Assembly (NCBI RefSeq): GCF_019801175.1
Contig: NZ_JAHVJR010000002.1
Coordinates: 496,001-560,000 of the forward strand
Length of the DNA stretch: 64,000 bases
Origin: Vannielia litorea
GTDB lineage: Bacteria > Pseudomonadota > Alphaproteobacteria > Rhodobacterales > Rhodobacteraceae
Reading direction: 5' to 3'
The position numbers and the translations under genes were made by a program. Shown here piece after piece: positions 42,874 to 51,157 of the stretch; the first letter of the stretch is position 1, and each line of letters starts with the position of its first letter. The notes under the pieces are model-generated. The model searched no databases and was not told the origin of the DNA. It was given only the letters and a program-made list of their open reading frames with translations.

Positions 42874-43704
42874 TCAGGGGCCTTCGAAAGGGCGATCATG
42901 GGTCAGTGCGGGGATCTTACGGCGCGCATCGTCCACATGTGACAGGTCGAGGTCAACTGTGATCACACCCGGAGCGGTGCCACCATCGGCCAGAACCTCG
43001 CCCCATGGGGACACCACGAGGCTGTGCCCGTGGCTGCTGCGGCTGCGGCCCTCGGTGGCGCTATGGATGCCGCATTGGGCGGGGGCGAGCACGAAGCAGC
43101 CTGTCTCGATGGCGCGGGCCTGCAGCAGCGGCTGCCAGTGGGCCGGGCCAGTGCCGGGCGAAAAGGCGGCGGGCACGGTTATGATCTGTGCCTCGGCCTT
43201 GGCGAGCGCCCGGTGAAGGTGCGGGAAGCGGACATCGTAGCAGATGGTCAGGCCGATCTTCGCAAGGGGCGTTTCGGCCAGAACAGAGACGTTTCCGGGC
43301 CGGTATCCGGCGCTTTCGCGGTAGGTTTCGGTCTCCGACACCTGCACGTCGAACATGTGGATCTTGTCGTAGCGCGCGAGGATGTCGCCGGATGGGCCGA
43401 TCAGGAAGGATCGGTTGGCGAAGCGGCCATCGGCGTCCCCGGTCTTGAGGCCGATTGAGCCAAGCAGGAGGTGCCTGCCGTGCCGCGCGGCGGCCTCGCG
43501 GAAAGCGGCGAGGGTCGGGTCTTCCGCCTCTGGCTTCAGCACCGCGATCTGGCGGGCGCGGCTGGCGGAAACGCAGTTGGTGACCTCGGGTGTGCAGATC
43601 AGCTCGGCCCCCTCCCCCACGGCCTGCTCGACCATAGGCAGAACCGTGTCGAGGTTGGCTGCCGGGTCGTCGGAGCTGGTGAGCTGGAGGAGGGCGGCGC
43701 GCAT
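42874..43704 (-). CDS. Carbon-nitrogen hydrolase, Nit1/deaminated-glutathione amidase-like
   Basis: 276 residues. The nitrilase-superfamily triad is visible: Glu in ICTPEVTN, Lys in YDKIHMFD and Cys in TICYDVRFP. The last sequences, together with DKIHMFDV and RESAGYRPG, are those of the Nit1/Nit2 branch, which hydrolyses deaminated glutathione or omega-amides. It overlaps the glutaredoxin stop by one base, and a shared role in glutathione quality control would suit the pairing. Confidence 0.88.
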   Translation of the reverse strand: MRAALLQLTSSDDPAANLDTVLPMVEQAVGEGAELICTPEVTNCVSASRARQIAVLKPEAEDPTLAAFREAAARHGRHLLLGSIGLKTGDADGRFANRSFLIGPSGDILARYDKIHMFDVQVSETETYRESAGYRPGNVSVLAETPLAKIGLTICYDVRFPHLHRALAKAEAQIITVPAAFSPGTGPAHWQPLLQARAIETGCFVLAPAQCGIHSATEGRSRSSHGHSLVVSPWGEVLADGGTAPGVITVDLDLSHVDDARRKIPALTHDRPFEGP

Positions 43705-43964
43705 CAGGCGGCGAGCATCGGGTCGAGCTTGCCAGCACTTTCGAGCGCGAAGAGATCATCGCTGCCGCCGACGTGGGTTTCGCCGATGAAGATTTGCGGC
43801 ACCGTGTGGCGCCCGCCGGCACGGTCCATCATCTCGGAGCGGCGGCCCGGCTCCTCGAAGAGGTCGATCTCGGTGAATTCGACGCCTTTTTCGGTCAGCA
43901 GGCGCTTGGCCCGAATGCAAAAACCGCAGATCGGCGTGGTGTAGATTTCGATGGGGGTGGGCAT
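43704..43964 (-). CDS. grxC: Glutaredoxin 3
   Basis: 86 residues from ATG at 43964, preceded by AAAGGA. Active site CGFC (in TTPICGFCIRAK) rather than the enteric CPYC, as usual in Rhodobacterales; the TVPQIFIG and GGSDDL glutathione-binding segments are present. Reduces protein disulfides and mixed glutathione disulfides in the cytoplasm. Sits between ComF and the amidase. Confidence 0.93.
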   Translation of the reverse strand: MPTPIEIYTTPICGFCIRAKRLLTEKGVEFTEIDLFEEPGRRSEMMDRAGGRHTVPQIFIGETHVGGSDDLFALESAGKLDPMLAA

Positions 43965-43992
43965 GGTTGGTCCTTTCGGGTTCCGGCCATAC

Positions 43993-44718
43993 TTAGGTGT
44001 CCTTGACCGTTCGTGCCAGTGTGACAACCCGCACCTCGGTGGCGCCGGAGGCAAGGCAGGCCTCGGTGCACGCGGCCAGCGTCGCGCCGGAGGTCATGAC
44101 ATCATCGACCAGCAGCACCTTGCGGGCGGCCATGCGATGGCGGCGCTTTGGGTGGGGGCGGATGGCCTCGGCCATGTTGGCAAAACGGGCCGCCGCGCCG
44201 AGCCCTTCCTGCCGGGGCGTGGCGCGGGCACGGACGAGCAGATCGGGGCAGAAGGGCGCCTCCAGCGTGCGGGCGAGGGCGCGGGCGAGCAGGGCGGACT
44301 GGTTGTAGCGGCGTTTGAACAGGCGCAGCCAGTGGAGCGGCACCGGCGCGATGAGCATGCCGGGCTCGTGGAGCGGCGCGGCGGCGCGGGCGAGCCAGGG
44401 TGCGACGGCCTGGGCGAGATCGGCCCGGTCGTGGCCTTTGAGCGCCAGCACCAGCCGCCGCCCATTGCCGCGATAGAGCATGGCCGCCGCGCCGCGGGCC
44501 CAGGGCCGGGCGATGGCAAGGCAATCGTCGCAGGTGAGATCGGGCGCGTCGTCGGGGTCGTCATCGCCGGGAAGGGGGGCGCCGCAGAGGTGGCATGTGA
44601 GGCCGGAGATGAAGGCGGTGTCGCGCCAGCAGGTGGCGCAGAGCCCGGCATCGGAGCCGGTGACCTCGCCGCAGGAGAGGCATTGGTTGGGGTAGATCGC
44701 TTGCAGTAGCCGTTGCAT
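43993..44718 (-). CDS. comF: ComF-family phosphoribosyltransferase-like protein
   Basis: 241 residues. Two CxxC zinc pairs at the N-terminus (CLSCG, CATC, then CHLCG and CDDC), an RYNQSALLARALA segment, and the PRPP-binding loop VLLVDDVMTSGAT near residue 200. Related to ComFC/GntX, linked to DNA uptake in naturally competent bacteria, but the biochemical role is not settled. First gene of the leftward comF-grxC-amidase-marR group; divergent from the methyltransferase gene. Confidence 0.9.
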   Translation of the reverse strand: MQRLLQAIYPNQCLSCGEVTGSDAGLCATCWRDTAFISGLTCHLCGAPLPGDDDPDDAPDLTCDDCLAIARPWARGAAAMLYRGNGRRLVLALKGHDRADLAQAVAPWLARAAAPLHEPGMLIAPVPLHWLRLFKRRYNQSALLARALARTLEAPFCPDLLVRARATPRQEGLGAAARFANMAEAIRPHPKRRHRMAARKVLLVDDVMTSGATLAACTEACLASGATEVRVVTLARTVKDT

Positions 44719-44747
44719 CGGCCCGCACCCTCCGAGATAAGCCGCCC

Positions 44748-45572
44748 ATGGCCCAGCCGCCCAGACTGACCGACCGCAAGGCCCTTGCCCGCAATCGCCT
44801 CCGCGCCAGCCGCGACGCGCTGTTCCTGCACGCGCAGGCCATTGACGAGATCAAGGAAAGACTCAGCGAGGTTAACAGAACGTTTACGGCGCCCTGCGTT
44901 GTGACCGGTTTTCCGCAGATCTGGGGCGAGGCCTTCCCCGAGGCGAAGGTGATCGGCGACGATGAGGTGCTGGGGATCGAAGAGGGTGCGCATGACCTCG
45001 TGATCCACGGCATGGCGCTGCACTGGGCCTCCGACCCGGTGGGGCAGCTGGTGCAGGCGCGGCGCGGGCTGGCGCCGGATGGGCTGTTCATCGGGGCGAT
45101 GCTGGGCGGCGAGACGCTTGCGGGGTTGCGGGCGGCGCTGGCAGAGGCCGAGGCGGCGGAGACCGGCGGGCTCAGCCCGCGCGTTCTGCCGATGGGCGAG
45201 ATCCGTGACCTCGGTGCGCTGCTCCAGCGGGCGGGATTTGTGCTGCCGGTGGCCGATGCGCTGCCCCTGGAGGTGAGTTATTCGGGCGGGCTGGCGCTGA
45301 TGCGCGACCTGCGGGCAATGGGCGAAGCCAATGCGATGGAGGCCCGGCTGCGGGTGCCGACGCGACGGGCGGTGCTGCTGCGCGCGGCTGCCGCGCTGGA
45401 GGCAGGTGCGACGGCGGATGGGCGCATTCGGGCCTTGTTCGAGACTGTTTTCCTCACTGGGTGGTCGCCCGGCCCGAACCAGCCGCAGCCGCTCCGCCCC
45501 GGTTCGGCCACCGCCCGGCTGGCCGATGCGCTGGGCACCGAGGAGCGCGGTGAGGACGGTGGGAAGAGGTGA
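44748..45572 (+). CDS. NDUFAF5-like SAM-dependent methyltransferase-family protein
   Basis: 274 residues. The overall pattern (LTDRKALARNRLRAS at the start, DLVIHGMALHWASDPVGQLVQ, GLFIGAMLGG, and a DLRAMGEANAM region) matches the NDUFAF5/BioC-like family of alphaproteobacteria. SAM motif I is degenerate: PCVVTGFPQIWGEA lacks the usual GxGxG. In mitochondria NDUFAF5 hydroxylates an arginine of complex I rather than methylating, so the bacterial role may not be methyl transfer. Transcribed toward hemH. Confidence 0.8.
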   Translation: MAQPPRLTDRKALARNRLRASRDALFLHAQAIDEIKERLSEVNRTFTAPCVVTGFPQIWGEAFPEAKVIGDDEVLGIEEGAHDLVIHGMALHWASDPVGQLVQARRGLAPDGLFIGAMLGGETLAGLRAALAEAEAAETGGLSPRVLPMGEIRDLGALLQRAGFVLPVADALPLEVSYSGGLALMRDLRAMGEANAMEARLRVPTRRAVLLRAAAALEAGATADGRIRALFETVFLTGWSPGPNQPQPLRPGSATARLADALGTEERGEDGGKR

Positions 45573-45632
45573 CGCATTGACCCGTGCGCCGGGGGCACTA
45601 AGCCTAGGCAAACCCAAACGCGAGGACAGCCC

Positions 45633-46649
45633 GTGAGCCACCTGCCGCCCGACCATCCGCCCGTGAAGCCCCGCAAGGTGGGCGTTCTGATCGCCAATCT
45701 CGGCACGCCGGACAGCCCCGGCTACTGGGACATGCGGCGCTATCTGAACGAGTTTCTGAGCGACAAGCGGGTGATCGATTATCCGGCGTGGAAATGGCAG
45801 CCGATCCTGAAGGGGATCATCCTGACCAAGCGGCCTTTCAGCAGCGGCAAGAACTACGAGCTGATCTGGGACAAGGCCAAGGACATGTCGCCGCTGATGG
45901 TGATCACCATCGCGCAGACCGAGGCGCTGCGCACGCGCCTGGAACAGCAGTATGGGGACAGGGTGATGGTCGATTTCTGCATGCGCTACGGCAATCCCTC
46001 GACCGAGAGCAAGGTGCGCGAGATGGTGGCAGCGGGTTGCGACAAGATCGTGTTCTTCCCGCTCTATCCGCAATACGCGGGGCCGACGACAGCGACGGCG
46101 AATGACCAGTTCTTCCGGGCGCTGATGAAGGAGAAGTGGCAACCGGCGGTGCGGACGGTGCCGGCGTACTTCGACCGGGAGAGCTATATCGATGCGCTGG
46201 CGGCCTCGGTCGCGGAGGGCATTGGCGATGCGGAGCTGCTGGTGTGCAGCTACCACGGGATGCCGAAGCGCTACCTGATGGAGGGCGACCCCTACCACTG
46301 CCAGTGCCAGAAGACGACGCGGCTGCTGCGCGAGCGGCTCGGGCTGCCGGAGGAGAAAGTGATCACCACCTTCCAGAGCCAGTTCGGCCCGGAAGACTGG
46401 CTGCGGCCCTACACCGTGGAAGAGGTCGCTGCGCGAGCCAAAGCGGGGGTGAAGAAGATCGCCGTGGTGGCGCCTGCGTTCAGTGCCGATTGCATCGAGA
46501 CGCTGGAGGAGATCGAGGGAGAGATCCGCGAGAGCTTCGAGCACGCGGGGGGCGAGGAGTTTACTTACATCCCCTGCCTCAACGAGCGGCCCGATCATAT
46601 CGAGGCGCTGGCTGATGCGATCGGCGAGAGCCTTTTGGGCTGGGTTTGA
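45633..46649 (+). CDS. hemH: Ferrochelatase
   Basis: 338 residues from GTG at 45633, with GAGG upstream. Markers: GVLIANLGTPDSP, MRYGNPS, FPLYPQYAG, the catalytic histidine in CSYHGMPKRY, and the second site PAFSADCIETLEEI. It inserts Fe(II) into protoporphyrin IX, the last step of heme synthesis, at the inner membrane. Confidence 0.96.
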   Translation: MSHLPPDHPPVKPRKVGVLIANLGTPDSPGYWDMRRYLNEFLSDKRVIDYPAWKWQPILKGIILTKRPFSSGKNYELIWDKAKDMSPLMVITIAQTEALRTRLEQQYGDRVMVDFCMRYGNPSTESKVREMVAAGCDKIVFFPLYPQYAGPTTATANDQFFRALMKEKWQPAVRTVPAYFDRESYIDALAASVAEGIGDAELLVCSYHGMPKRYLMEGDPYHCQCQKTTRLLRERLGLPEEKVITTFQSQFGPEDWLRPYTVEEVAARAKAGVKKIAVVAPAFSADCIETLEEIEGEIRESFEHAGGEEFTYIPCLNERPDHIEALADAIGESLLGWV

Positions 46650-46654
46650 TCCCG

Positions 46655-46672
46655 GCCCCGGCGAGCCGGGGC
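46655..46672. terminator. GC-rich hairpin between hemH and the dihydroorotase-like gene
   Basis: GCCCCGGC-GA-GCCGGGGC directly after the hemH stop, between convergent genes. Likely works for both; no T run is seen. Confidence 0.5.
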
Positions 46673-46682
46673 AAGCCCTGAC

Positions 46683-47960
46683 CTACTGGTAGACGCGCTT
46701 TCCGGCGACCCAGGTACCCAGAACGCGGCCTTCCATCCGGGCGCCGTCGAAGGGGGTGTTCTTGGACTTGGAGCGCAGGGTGCTGCGATCCAGTTGGAAG
46801 GGCGCGGACGGGTCGAACAGCACTAGATCGGCGGGAGCGCCCTTGGCAAGGCGCCCGGAGGGTAGCCTGAGGCGTTTGGCCGGGTTCAGCGCGAGGGCGC
46901 GGAAGAGCTGGGGCAGCGACAGGGCGCCGGAGTGGTAGAGCCGCATGGCGGCGGGCAGCAGGGTTTCGAGCGCGACGGCGCCGGATGCGGCCTCTTCGAA
47001 GGGCAGGCGTTTGCTCTCTTCGTCCTGCGGGGTGTGCATCGAGGAGATCACGTCGATCAGGCCGGAGCCGACCGCCTCGACCATCGCCAGACGGTCCTCC
47101 TCGTCGCGTAGCGGGGGCTTCAGCTTGAAGTAGGTGCGGTACTCGGAGAGGTCGTTCACGTTGAGCGTGAGATGGTGGATCGAGACGCCTGCGGTGATGT
47201 CGAAGCCGTTGGCCTTGGCCCGCTCCAGCGGGGGCAGGGCGCGGGCGGCGGAGAGCTGGTCGAAGTGGTAGCGCGCGCCGGTCATCTCGACCATCGCGAT
47301 ATCGCGGTCCACCCCCATACGCTCGGCCATCGGGCTGACGGCGGGCAAGCCCATCAGGGTCGCCAGCTTGCCGGAGGTCGCTGCGGCACCCTTTGACAGG
47401 GTCGGTTCCTGCGGGTGGCCCACCACCAGCACATCCAACTCGCGGGCATAGGCCAGCGCGCGGGCGAGCACCTTGGTATCGGCAACTACCTTGTCCCCGT
47501 CCGAGAACGCCAGCGCGCCTGCGTCCTTCAGAAACGACAGCTCGGCCATTTCGCGGCCTTCGCGATTTTTCGTCAGCGTCGCCATGGCGCGGATAGTCAC
47601 AGGTGCGGCCTCGGCAGCGCGGCGGGTGACGAATTCCAGCGTCTCGGGGCTGTCGATTGCGGGGAGGGTATCGGGGCGCATGATGATGGTGGTCACACCG
47701 CCCGCCGCAGCCGCCGCGCCTGCGGATTTGAATGATTCCTTGTGGCGCTCGCCCGGTTCGCAGATCTTCACCCCGAGATCGACGATTCCGGGTGCCAGCA
47801 CCTTGCCGCCGCCGTCAACCACCTCGGCCCCCTCGGGCGCCGCCATCGGGCCTTGGGCAAGATCGGCGATCACGCCATCCTTCACCAGCAGGTGGCCCGG
47901 TGCCTCGCTCAGCGCCTCGGGGTCGATCAGGGTGACGTTGGTGAAGAATGTGCAGGTCAT
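46683..47960 (-). CDS. Dihydroorotase-like protein lacking the catalytic metal ligands (PyrC'/PyrX type)
   Basis: 425 residues, with the fold and length of type I dihydroorotase (GIVD at residue 58, NPAKRLRLP and GAPADLVLFDP near the end). The HxH metal motif usually in DxHVHFREPG reads GVKICEPG, the later metal histidine in IQHVST reads FDQLSA, and the catalytic aspartate in TDHAPH reads SSMHTP. It probably cannot hydrolyse dihydroorotate. Non-catalytic paralogues of this kind are known to support aspartate carbamoyltransferase assembly, and pyrB lies upstream in the same operon. AAGGAAG precedes the ATG. Confidence 0.85.
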   Translation of the reverse strand: MTCTFFTNVTLIDPEALSEAPGHLLVKDGVIADLAQGPMAAPEGAEVVDGGGKVLAPGIVDLGVKICEPGERHKESFKSAGAAAAAGGVTTIIMRPDTLPAIDSPETLEFVTRRAAEAAPVTIRAMATLTKNREGREMAELSFLKDAGALAFSDGDKVVADTKVLARALAYARELDVLVVGHPQEPTLSKGAAATSGKLATLMGLPAVSPMAERMGVDRDIAMVEMTGARYHFDQLSAARALPPLERAKANGFDITAGVSIHHLTLNVNDLSEYRTYFKLKPPLRDEEDRLAMVEAVGSGLIDVISSMHTPQDEESKRLPFEEAASGAVALETLLPAAMRLYHSGALSLPQLFRALALNPAKRLRLPSGRLAKGAPADLVLFDPSAPFQLDRSTLRSKSKNTPFDGARMEGRVLGTWVAGKRVYQ

Positions 47961-48025
47961 GGAGCTTCCTTAAGGGCGTTTTCCATCGGTGCAAAGACCG
48001 GCGCGGCCCGAGACGTGCCCAACGC

Positions 48026-48589
48026 TCATTTCGCCTCACCCACCGCCTTGCGGGCCAGCCCCATCACCCGCCCGCCGTCTTCGATCAGCTCGAAGCCGAT
48101 GCGTTTGGTGTAGGTGCGGTTGAAGCCGTTCTTGTTGCGGCGGGTGAACTGCTGAGAGGCGAGCCACAGCGTATCGCCCTGCGCGGTTTGCTCCAGCTCC
48201 AACCGGTCGGTCAGCGGGTAGCTCTTAAGCTTGCGATTGCCGAAGACCTCGGTGGCGATGAAGCCGCGCTTGTTGGTCAGCGTGTAGTTGGTGTGCCGCC
48301 GGACGTAGGCGCGCCAGAAGTATTTGCCGAACACCATGTAGAGGCCGATGGCGAGGAAGGGCAGGCCGAAGAGCGGGAAGATCTGGAAGATGAAGGGCGC
48401 GTTGGAGGGCGGGCGCATGGAGGAGGCCATCGAGATCCAGAACACCGCGAAGCCGGCGAAGAACAGGCCGAAGAGGCTCTCGAAGGCGTCCTTGGAGCGG
48501 ACGACGACCCCGCCGTTGGGGCGGCCTTGCCAGAGGATCTCTTCATCGTCGTCGAGGAGCCCTTCCCAGCCCGGGGGGTGTTTGCTCAT
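48026..48589 (-). CDS. PH-like membrane protein (fourth of four in the pyr operon)
   Basis: 187 residues. EILWQGRP near residue 17, two hydrophobic segments (about 39-57 and 68-88) with a short loop, then a beta-rich domain with TNYTLTNKRGFIATEVFGNRKLKSYPL, the bacterial PH-type motif. The C-terminal IGFELIEDG matches the next upstream gene. Such proteins in Rhodobacterales are often misnamed as aspartate carbamoyltransferase parts because of their position. Function unknown; membrane-bound regulator or chaperone is possible. Start ATG overlaps the upstream stop by four bases. Confidence 0.78.
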   Translation of the reverse strand: MSKHPPGWEGLLDDDEEILWQGRPNGGVVVRSKDAFESLFGLFFAGFAVFWISMASSMRPPSNAPFIFQIFPLFGLPFLAIGLYMVFGKYFWRAYVRRHTNYTLTNKRGFIATEVFGNRKLKSYPLTDRLELEQTAQGDTLWLASQQFTRRNKNGFNRTYTKRIGFELIEDGGRVMGLARKAVGEAK

Positions 48590-49152
48590 GGCGTGACCTC
48601 CTTGTCTTTCGTCTCACGCTCCGCCAGCGCGGCGCGAGCGAGTGCGATCACCTTGCGGCCATTCTCGATCTGCTCGAAGCCGATCTTGCGGACCGGGCTG
48701 TTGCGCCTGCTGCCCAGCTGCTCGCGGGCGAACCAGATGTCATCGCCGCGGCGCCCCGGTTCCAGCTCGATCTGCGGGGTGATCGGGTAGCTCTTCAGCT
48801 CCTTCATGCCCAGGGGGTCAGTCGCGATGATGCCCCGGCGATTGGTCAGCGTGTAGAAGGTGTTGCGGCGCAGAAAGACGCGCCACGGGTACTTGAGCAC
48901 GGTCTTGTAGAGGCCGATGGCGAGGAACAGGGGCGCGACCAGCAGGAAGACGCCGGGCGCGCCGAGCCGCCCGAAACCGTCGCCGCCAGCGTTGACCAGC
49001 CAGAGTACCGGGACGGCGGTGAAGCCGAAGCCAAAGAGACTTTCTGGCAGGTCGCCCTCACGGAGCTTCATCCCCCGCCCCGGCCGCCCCTGCCAGAGGA
49101 TACGCTCCCCCCGTTCGAGGATGCCTTGCCAGCCCGAAGGTGTGCCGCTCAT
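48586..49152 (-). CDS. PH-like membrane protein (third of four in the pyr operon)
   Basis: 188 residues, clear paralogue of the gene at 48026: RILWQGRPGRG at the start, hydrophobic segments around 40-58 and 68-86, then NTFYTLTNRRGIIATDPLG, KELKSYPI and IGFEQIENG. The two share layout and key motifs but differ in the first helix. Overlaps both neighbours by four bases (ATGA). Confidence 0.78.
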   Translation of the reverse strand: MSGTPSGWQGILERGERILWQGRPGRGMKLREGDLPESLFGFGFTAVPVLWLVNAGGDGFGRLGAPGVFLLVAPLFLAIGLYKTVLKYPWRVFLRRNTFYTLTNRRGIIATDPLGMKELKSYPITPQIELEPGRRGDDIWFAREQLGSRRNSPVRKIGFEQIENGRKVIALARAALAERETKDKEVTP

Positions 49153-49700
49153 GGCCGCCCCCGGATAGCGTGAAGCGCGGCCTCGGCCAGTTTGGCCTCC
49201 TCCCCGGTCAGGCCATGAAAGCCGGTGGGGCGGGGGCGGATGGTGCGAGGCTGGCCGGAGGCATCCTGCACTGTTCGCGGTGCGGGGAAGTGGAAGATCA
49301 CATCCCAGCCGTGTTTGCCCCGGTCGTGGCGCTCGATCTTGCCCTTTGCGGTGATCCGGTGGCGGATCAGGTTGCCGCTGCCAACCAGCACCAGCGCACG
49401 GCTTTCACTGACCCCGTAGCGCACCCGCCGGGCCAGCCGCTTGCCCCAGTCTGGCGCGAAGAGAGCGAAGACTACGAAGAGCGTGGCGGAAAGCAGGAGA
49501 AAGGTGAGCCAGAAGCCGAAGGCGCCCTCCATTTCATCCATGTTCGCCAGCCCGATCAGCAGGAAAAAGGCGAAGGTCAGGAGAGATAGCCAGCCGAAGG
49601 CAGCGATGACCTTGTAGGCGCCGCCAAGCCGGATGTGAGCGGGTTTGCCCTGCCAGAGCAGGGTTTCGCCGGGCGCGAGGTGGGCTTCAATTCCGGTCAT
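49149..49700 (-). CDS. PH-like membrane protein (second of four in the pyr operon)
   Basis: 183 residues. ETLLWQGKPAH near residue 13, two strong hydrophobic helices (about 30-50 and 62-82), then a basic stretch and a beta-rich end (YGVSESRALVLVGSG, HGWDVIFHFPAP). More distant from the other two but with the same LWQG.P start and order. Overlaps neighbours by four bases. Confidence 0.75.
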   Translation of the reverse strand: MTGIEAHLAPGETLLWQGKPAHIRLGGAYKVIAAFGWLSLLTFAFFLLIGLANMDEMEGAFGFWLTFLLLSATLFVVFALFAPDWGKRLARRVRYGVSESRALVLVGSGNLIRHRITAKGKIERHDRGKHGWDVIFHFPAPRTVQDASGQPRTIRPRPTGFHGLTGEEAKLAEAALHAIRGRP

Positions 49701-50146
49701 GCGGTTGCCCGATGCGCGGCGAGGGCCGTGGTGATCGCCCCGGCCATCGCGCGCGGGCGGGGGATGTAGCGGGCGATCAGGCTGCGGCCATCGGTGCGGG
49801 TGATCCGGACGCCGCCGAAGAGGGTGGCCTTGGCGGCGCTGATTTCATGCAGCATCAGGTCTGTGGCCTCCCCGGTGCCATCGTGGAGGCGCAGCCTGTC
49901 TGGCAGAAGCTCCCAGCGTTCACGGCGGTGGCGCATCCAGCGCAGGTGATCGTCGAAGACGAAGCCCCAGAGCAGCGGGCTGAGAAAGAGGGTGACGAGC
50001 AGGGTAAGCCAGAAGGTCAGCGGATCGGCCTCGCGCAGGCCAGTGGGAAGGAGGCCATAGGCCAGCGAGGTCAGCAGGCCGACGAGGAAGAAGCGGAGGA
50101 GGAAGTTCCGGAAGGAGGGGGTCCAGCTTGCCGGAGTCTCGCTCAT
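49697..50146 (-). CDS. Small membrane protein (first of four in the pyr operon)
   Basis: 149 residues. Two hydrophobic helices (about 15-33 and 43-63), then a cytoplasmic PH-like beta segment (RRERWELLPDRLRLHDG, ATLFGGVRITRTDGRSL). It lacks the LWQGxP opening of the other three. Overlaps the pyrB stop by four bases, so it is translated with pyrB. Confidence 0.72.
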   Translation of the reverse strand: MSETPASWTPSFRNFLLRFFLVGLLTSLAYGLLPTGLREADPLTFWLTLLVTLFLSPLLWGFVFDDHLRWMRHRRERWELLPDRLRLHDGTGEATDLMLHEISAAKATLFGGVRITRTDGRSLIARYIPRPRAMAGAITTALAAHRATA

Positions 50147-51084
50147 GCCGCGCGGGCCGCCTTGAGGTTGCGGGCCAGTAGGTCCATCGCGGCCATGCGG
50201 ACGGCGACGCCCATTTCGACCTGTTCGGTGATGACCGAGCGGGTGGGGTCGTCGGCAGTGGCGCTGTCGATCTCGACGCCGCGGTTCATCGGGCCGGGGT
50301 GCATGACGATGGCATCGGGCGCAGCGTGGGCGAGTTTTTCGGCGTCGAGGCCGTATCGGTGGAAATACTCGCGCTCGGAGGGGATGAAGCCGCCGTCCAT
50401 CCGCTCGCGCTGGAGGCGGAGCATCATCACCACATCAGCGTCCTTGAGGCCTTCGGCCATGTCGTGCGTCACTTCGCAACCCAGCTCGCGGAAGGCGGAG
50501 GGCACCAGCGTGGGCGGGCCGACGAGGCGGACACGAGCCTCCATCCGGTTCAGCAGCATGATGTTGGACCGCGCCACGCGGCTGTGGGCGACATCGCCGC
50601 AGATCGCCACGGTCAGCCGGTGCAAGCGGCCCTTGTGGCGGCGGATGGTCAGCGCGTCGAGCAGGGCCTGAGTGGGGTGCTCGTGGCGGCCGTCGCCCGC
50701 GTTGAGCACGGCGCAGTTGACCTTTTGCGCCAGCAGATCGACCGCGCCGGAATGCGGGTGGCGAACCACCAGCAGGTCGGGGTGCATGGCGTTGAGCGTC
50801 AGGGCGGTGTCGAGCAGGGTCTCGCCCTTTTTGATCGAGCTGGCCTGCATGGCCATGTTCATCACATCGGCCCCCAGCCGCTTGCCGGCCAACTCGAAGC
50901 TGGCTTGGGTGCGGGTGGAGTTCTCGAAGAACATGTTGATCTGGGTGAGCCCGCGCAGGGCGTCGCCGTGCTTGTCGGGCGACGCATTCAGGGCGGCGTA
51001 ATGCTCGGCCAGATCGAGGATGGCGGTGATCTCGTCGGGGGCGAGGCTGGCGATGCCGAGGAGGTGCTTTGCGCGCAAGGTCAT
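50143..51084 (-). CDS. pyrB: Aspartate carbamoyltransferase catalytic chain
   Basis: 313 residues from ATG at 51084, with GGGGGA upstream. Carbamoyl-phosphate loop FFENSTRTQASFE, HPTQALLDALT, ICGDVAHSRVARSN and HPGPMNRGVEI are all present. Second step of de novo pyrimidine synthesis. No regulatory chain PyrI is encoded nearby; as in other class A/C enzymes the degenerate dihydroorotase may serve as the structural partner. First gene of the leftward six-gene operon. Confidence 0.96.
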   Translation of the reverse strand: MTLRAKHLLGIASLAPDEITAILDLAEHYAALNASPDKHGDALRGLTQINMFFENSTRTQASFELAGKRLGADVMNMAMQASSIKKGETLLDTALTLNAMHPDLLVVRHPHSGAVDLLAQKVNCAVLNAGDGRHEHPTQALLDALTIRRHKGRLHRLTVAICGDVAHSRVARSNIMLLNRMEARVRLVGPPTLVPSAFRELGCEVTHDMAEGLKDADVVMMLRLQRERMDGGFIPSEREYFHRYGLDAEKLAHAAPDAIVMHPGPMNRGVEIDSATADDPTRSVITEQVEMGVAVRMAAMDLLARNLKAARAA

Positions 51085-51157
51085 GATGGTCCCCCGAAAA
51101 TTCGCGCCCATCTATAGCAGGCTCGCGTGGGGCGGCAACATGGGGTAAGCCTGCGGC

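Noticed and set aside
44094..46598. 834-codon minus-strand frame
   Set aside because: Covers comF, the NDUFAF5-like gene and hemH in a shadow frame; Arg/Pro/His-rich low-complexity translation.
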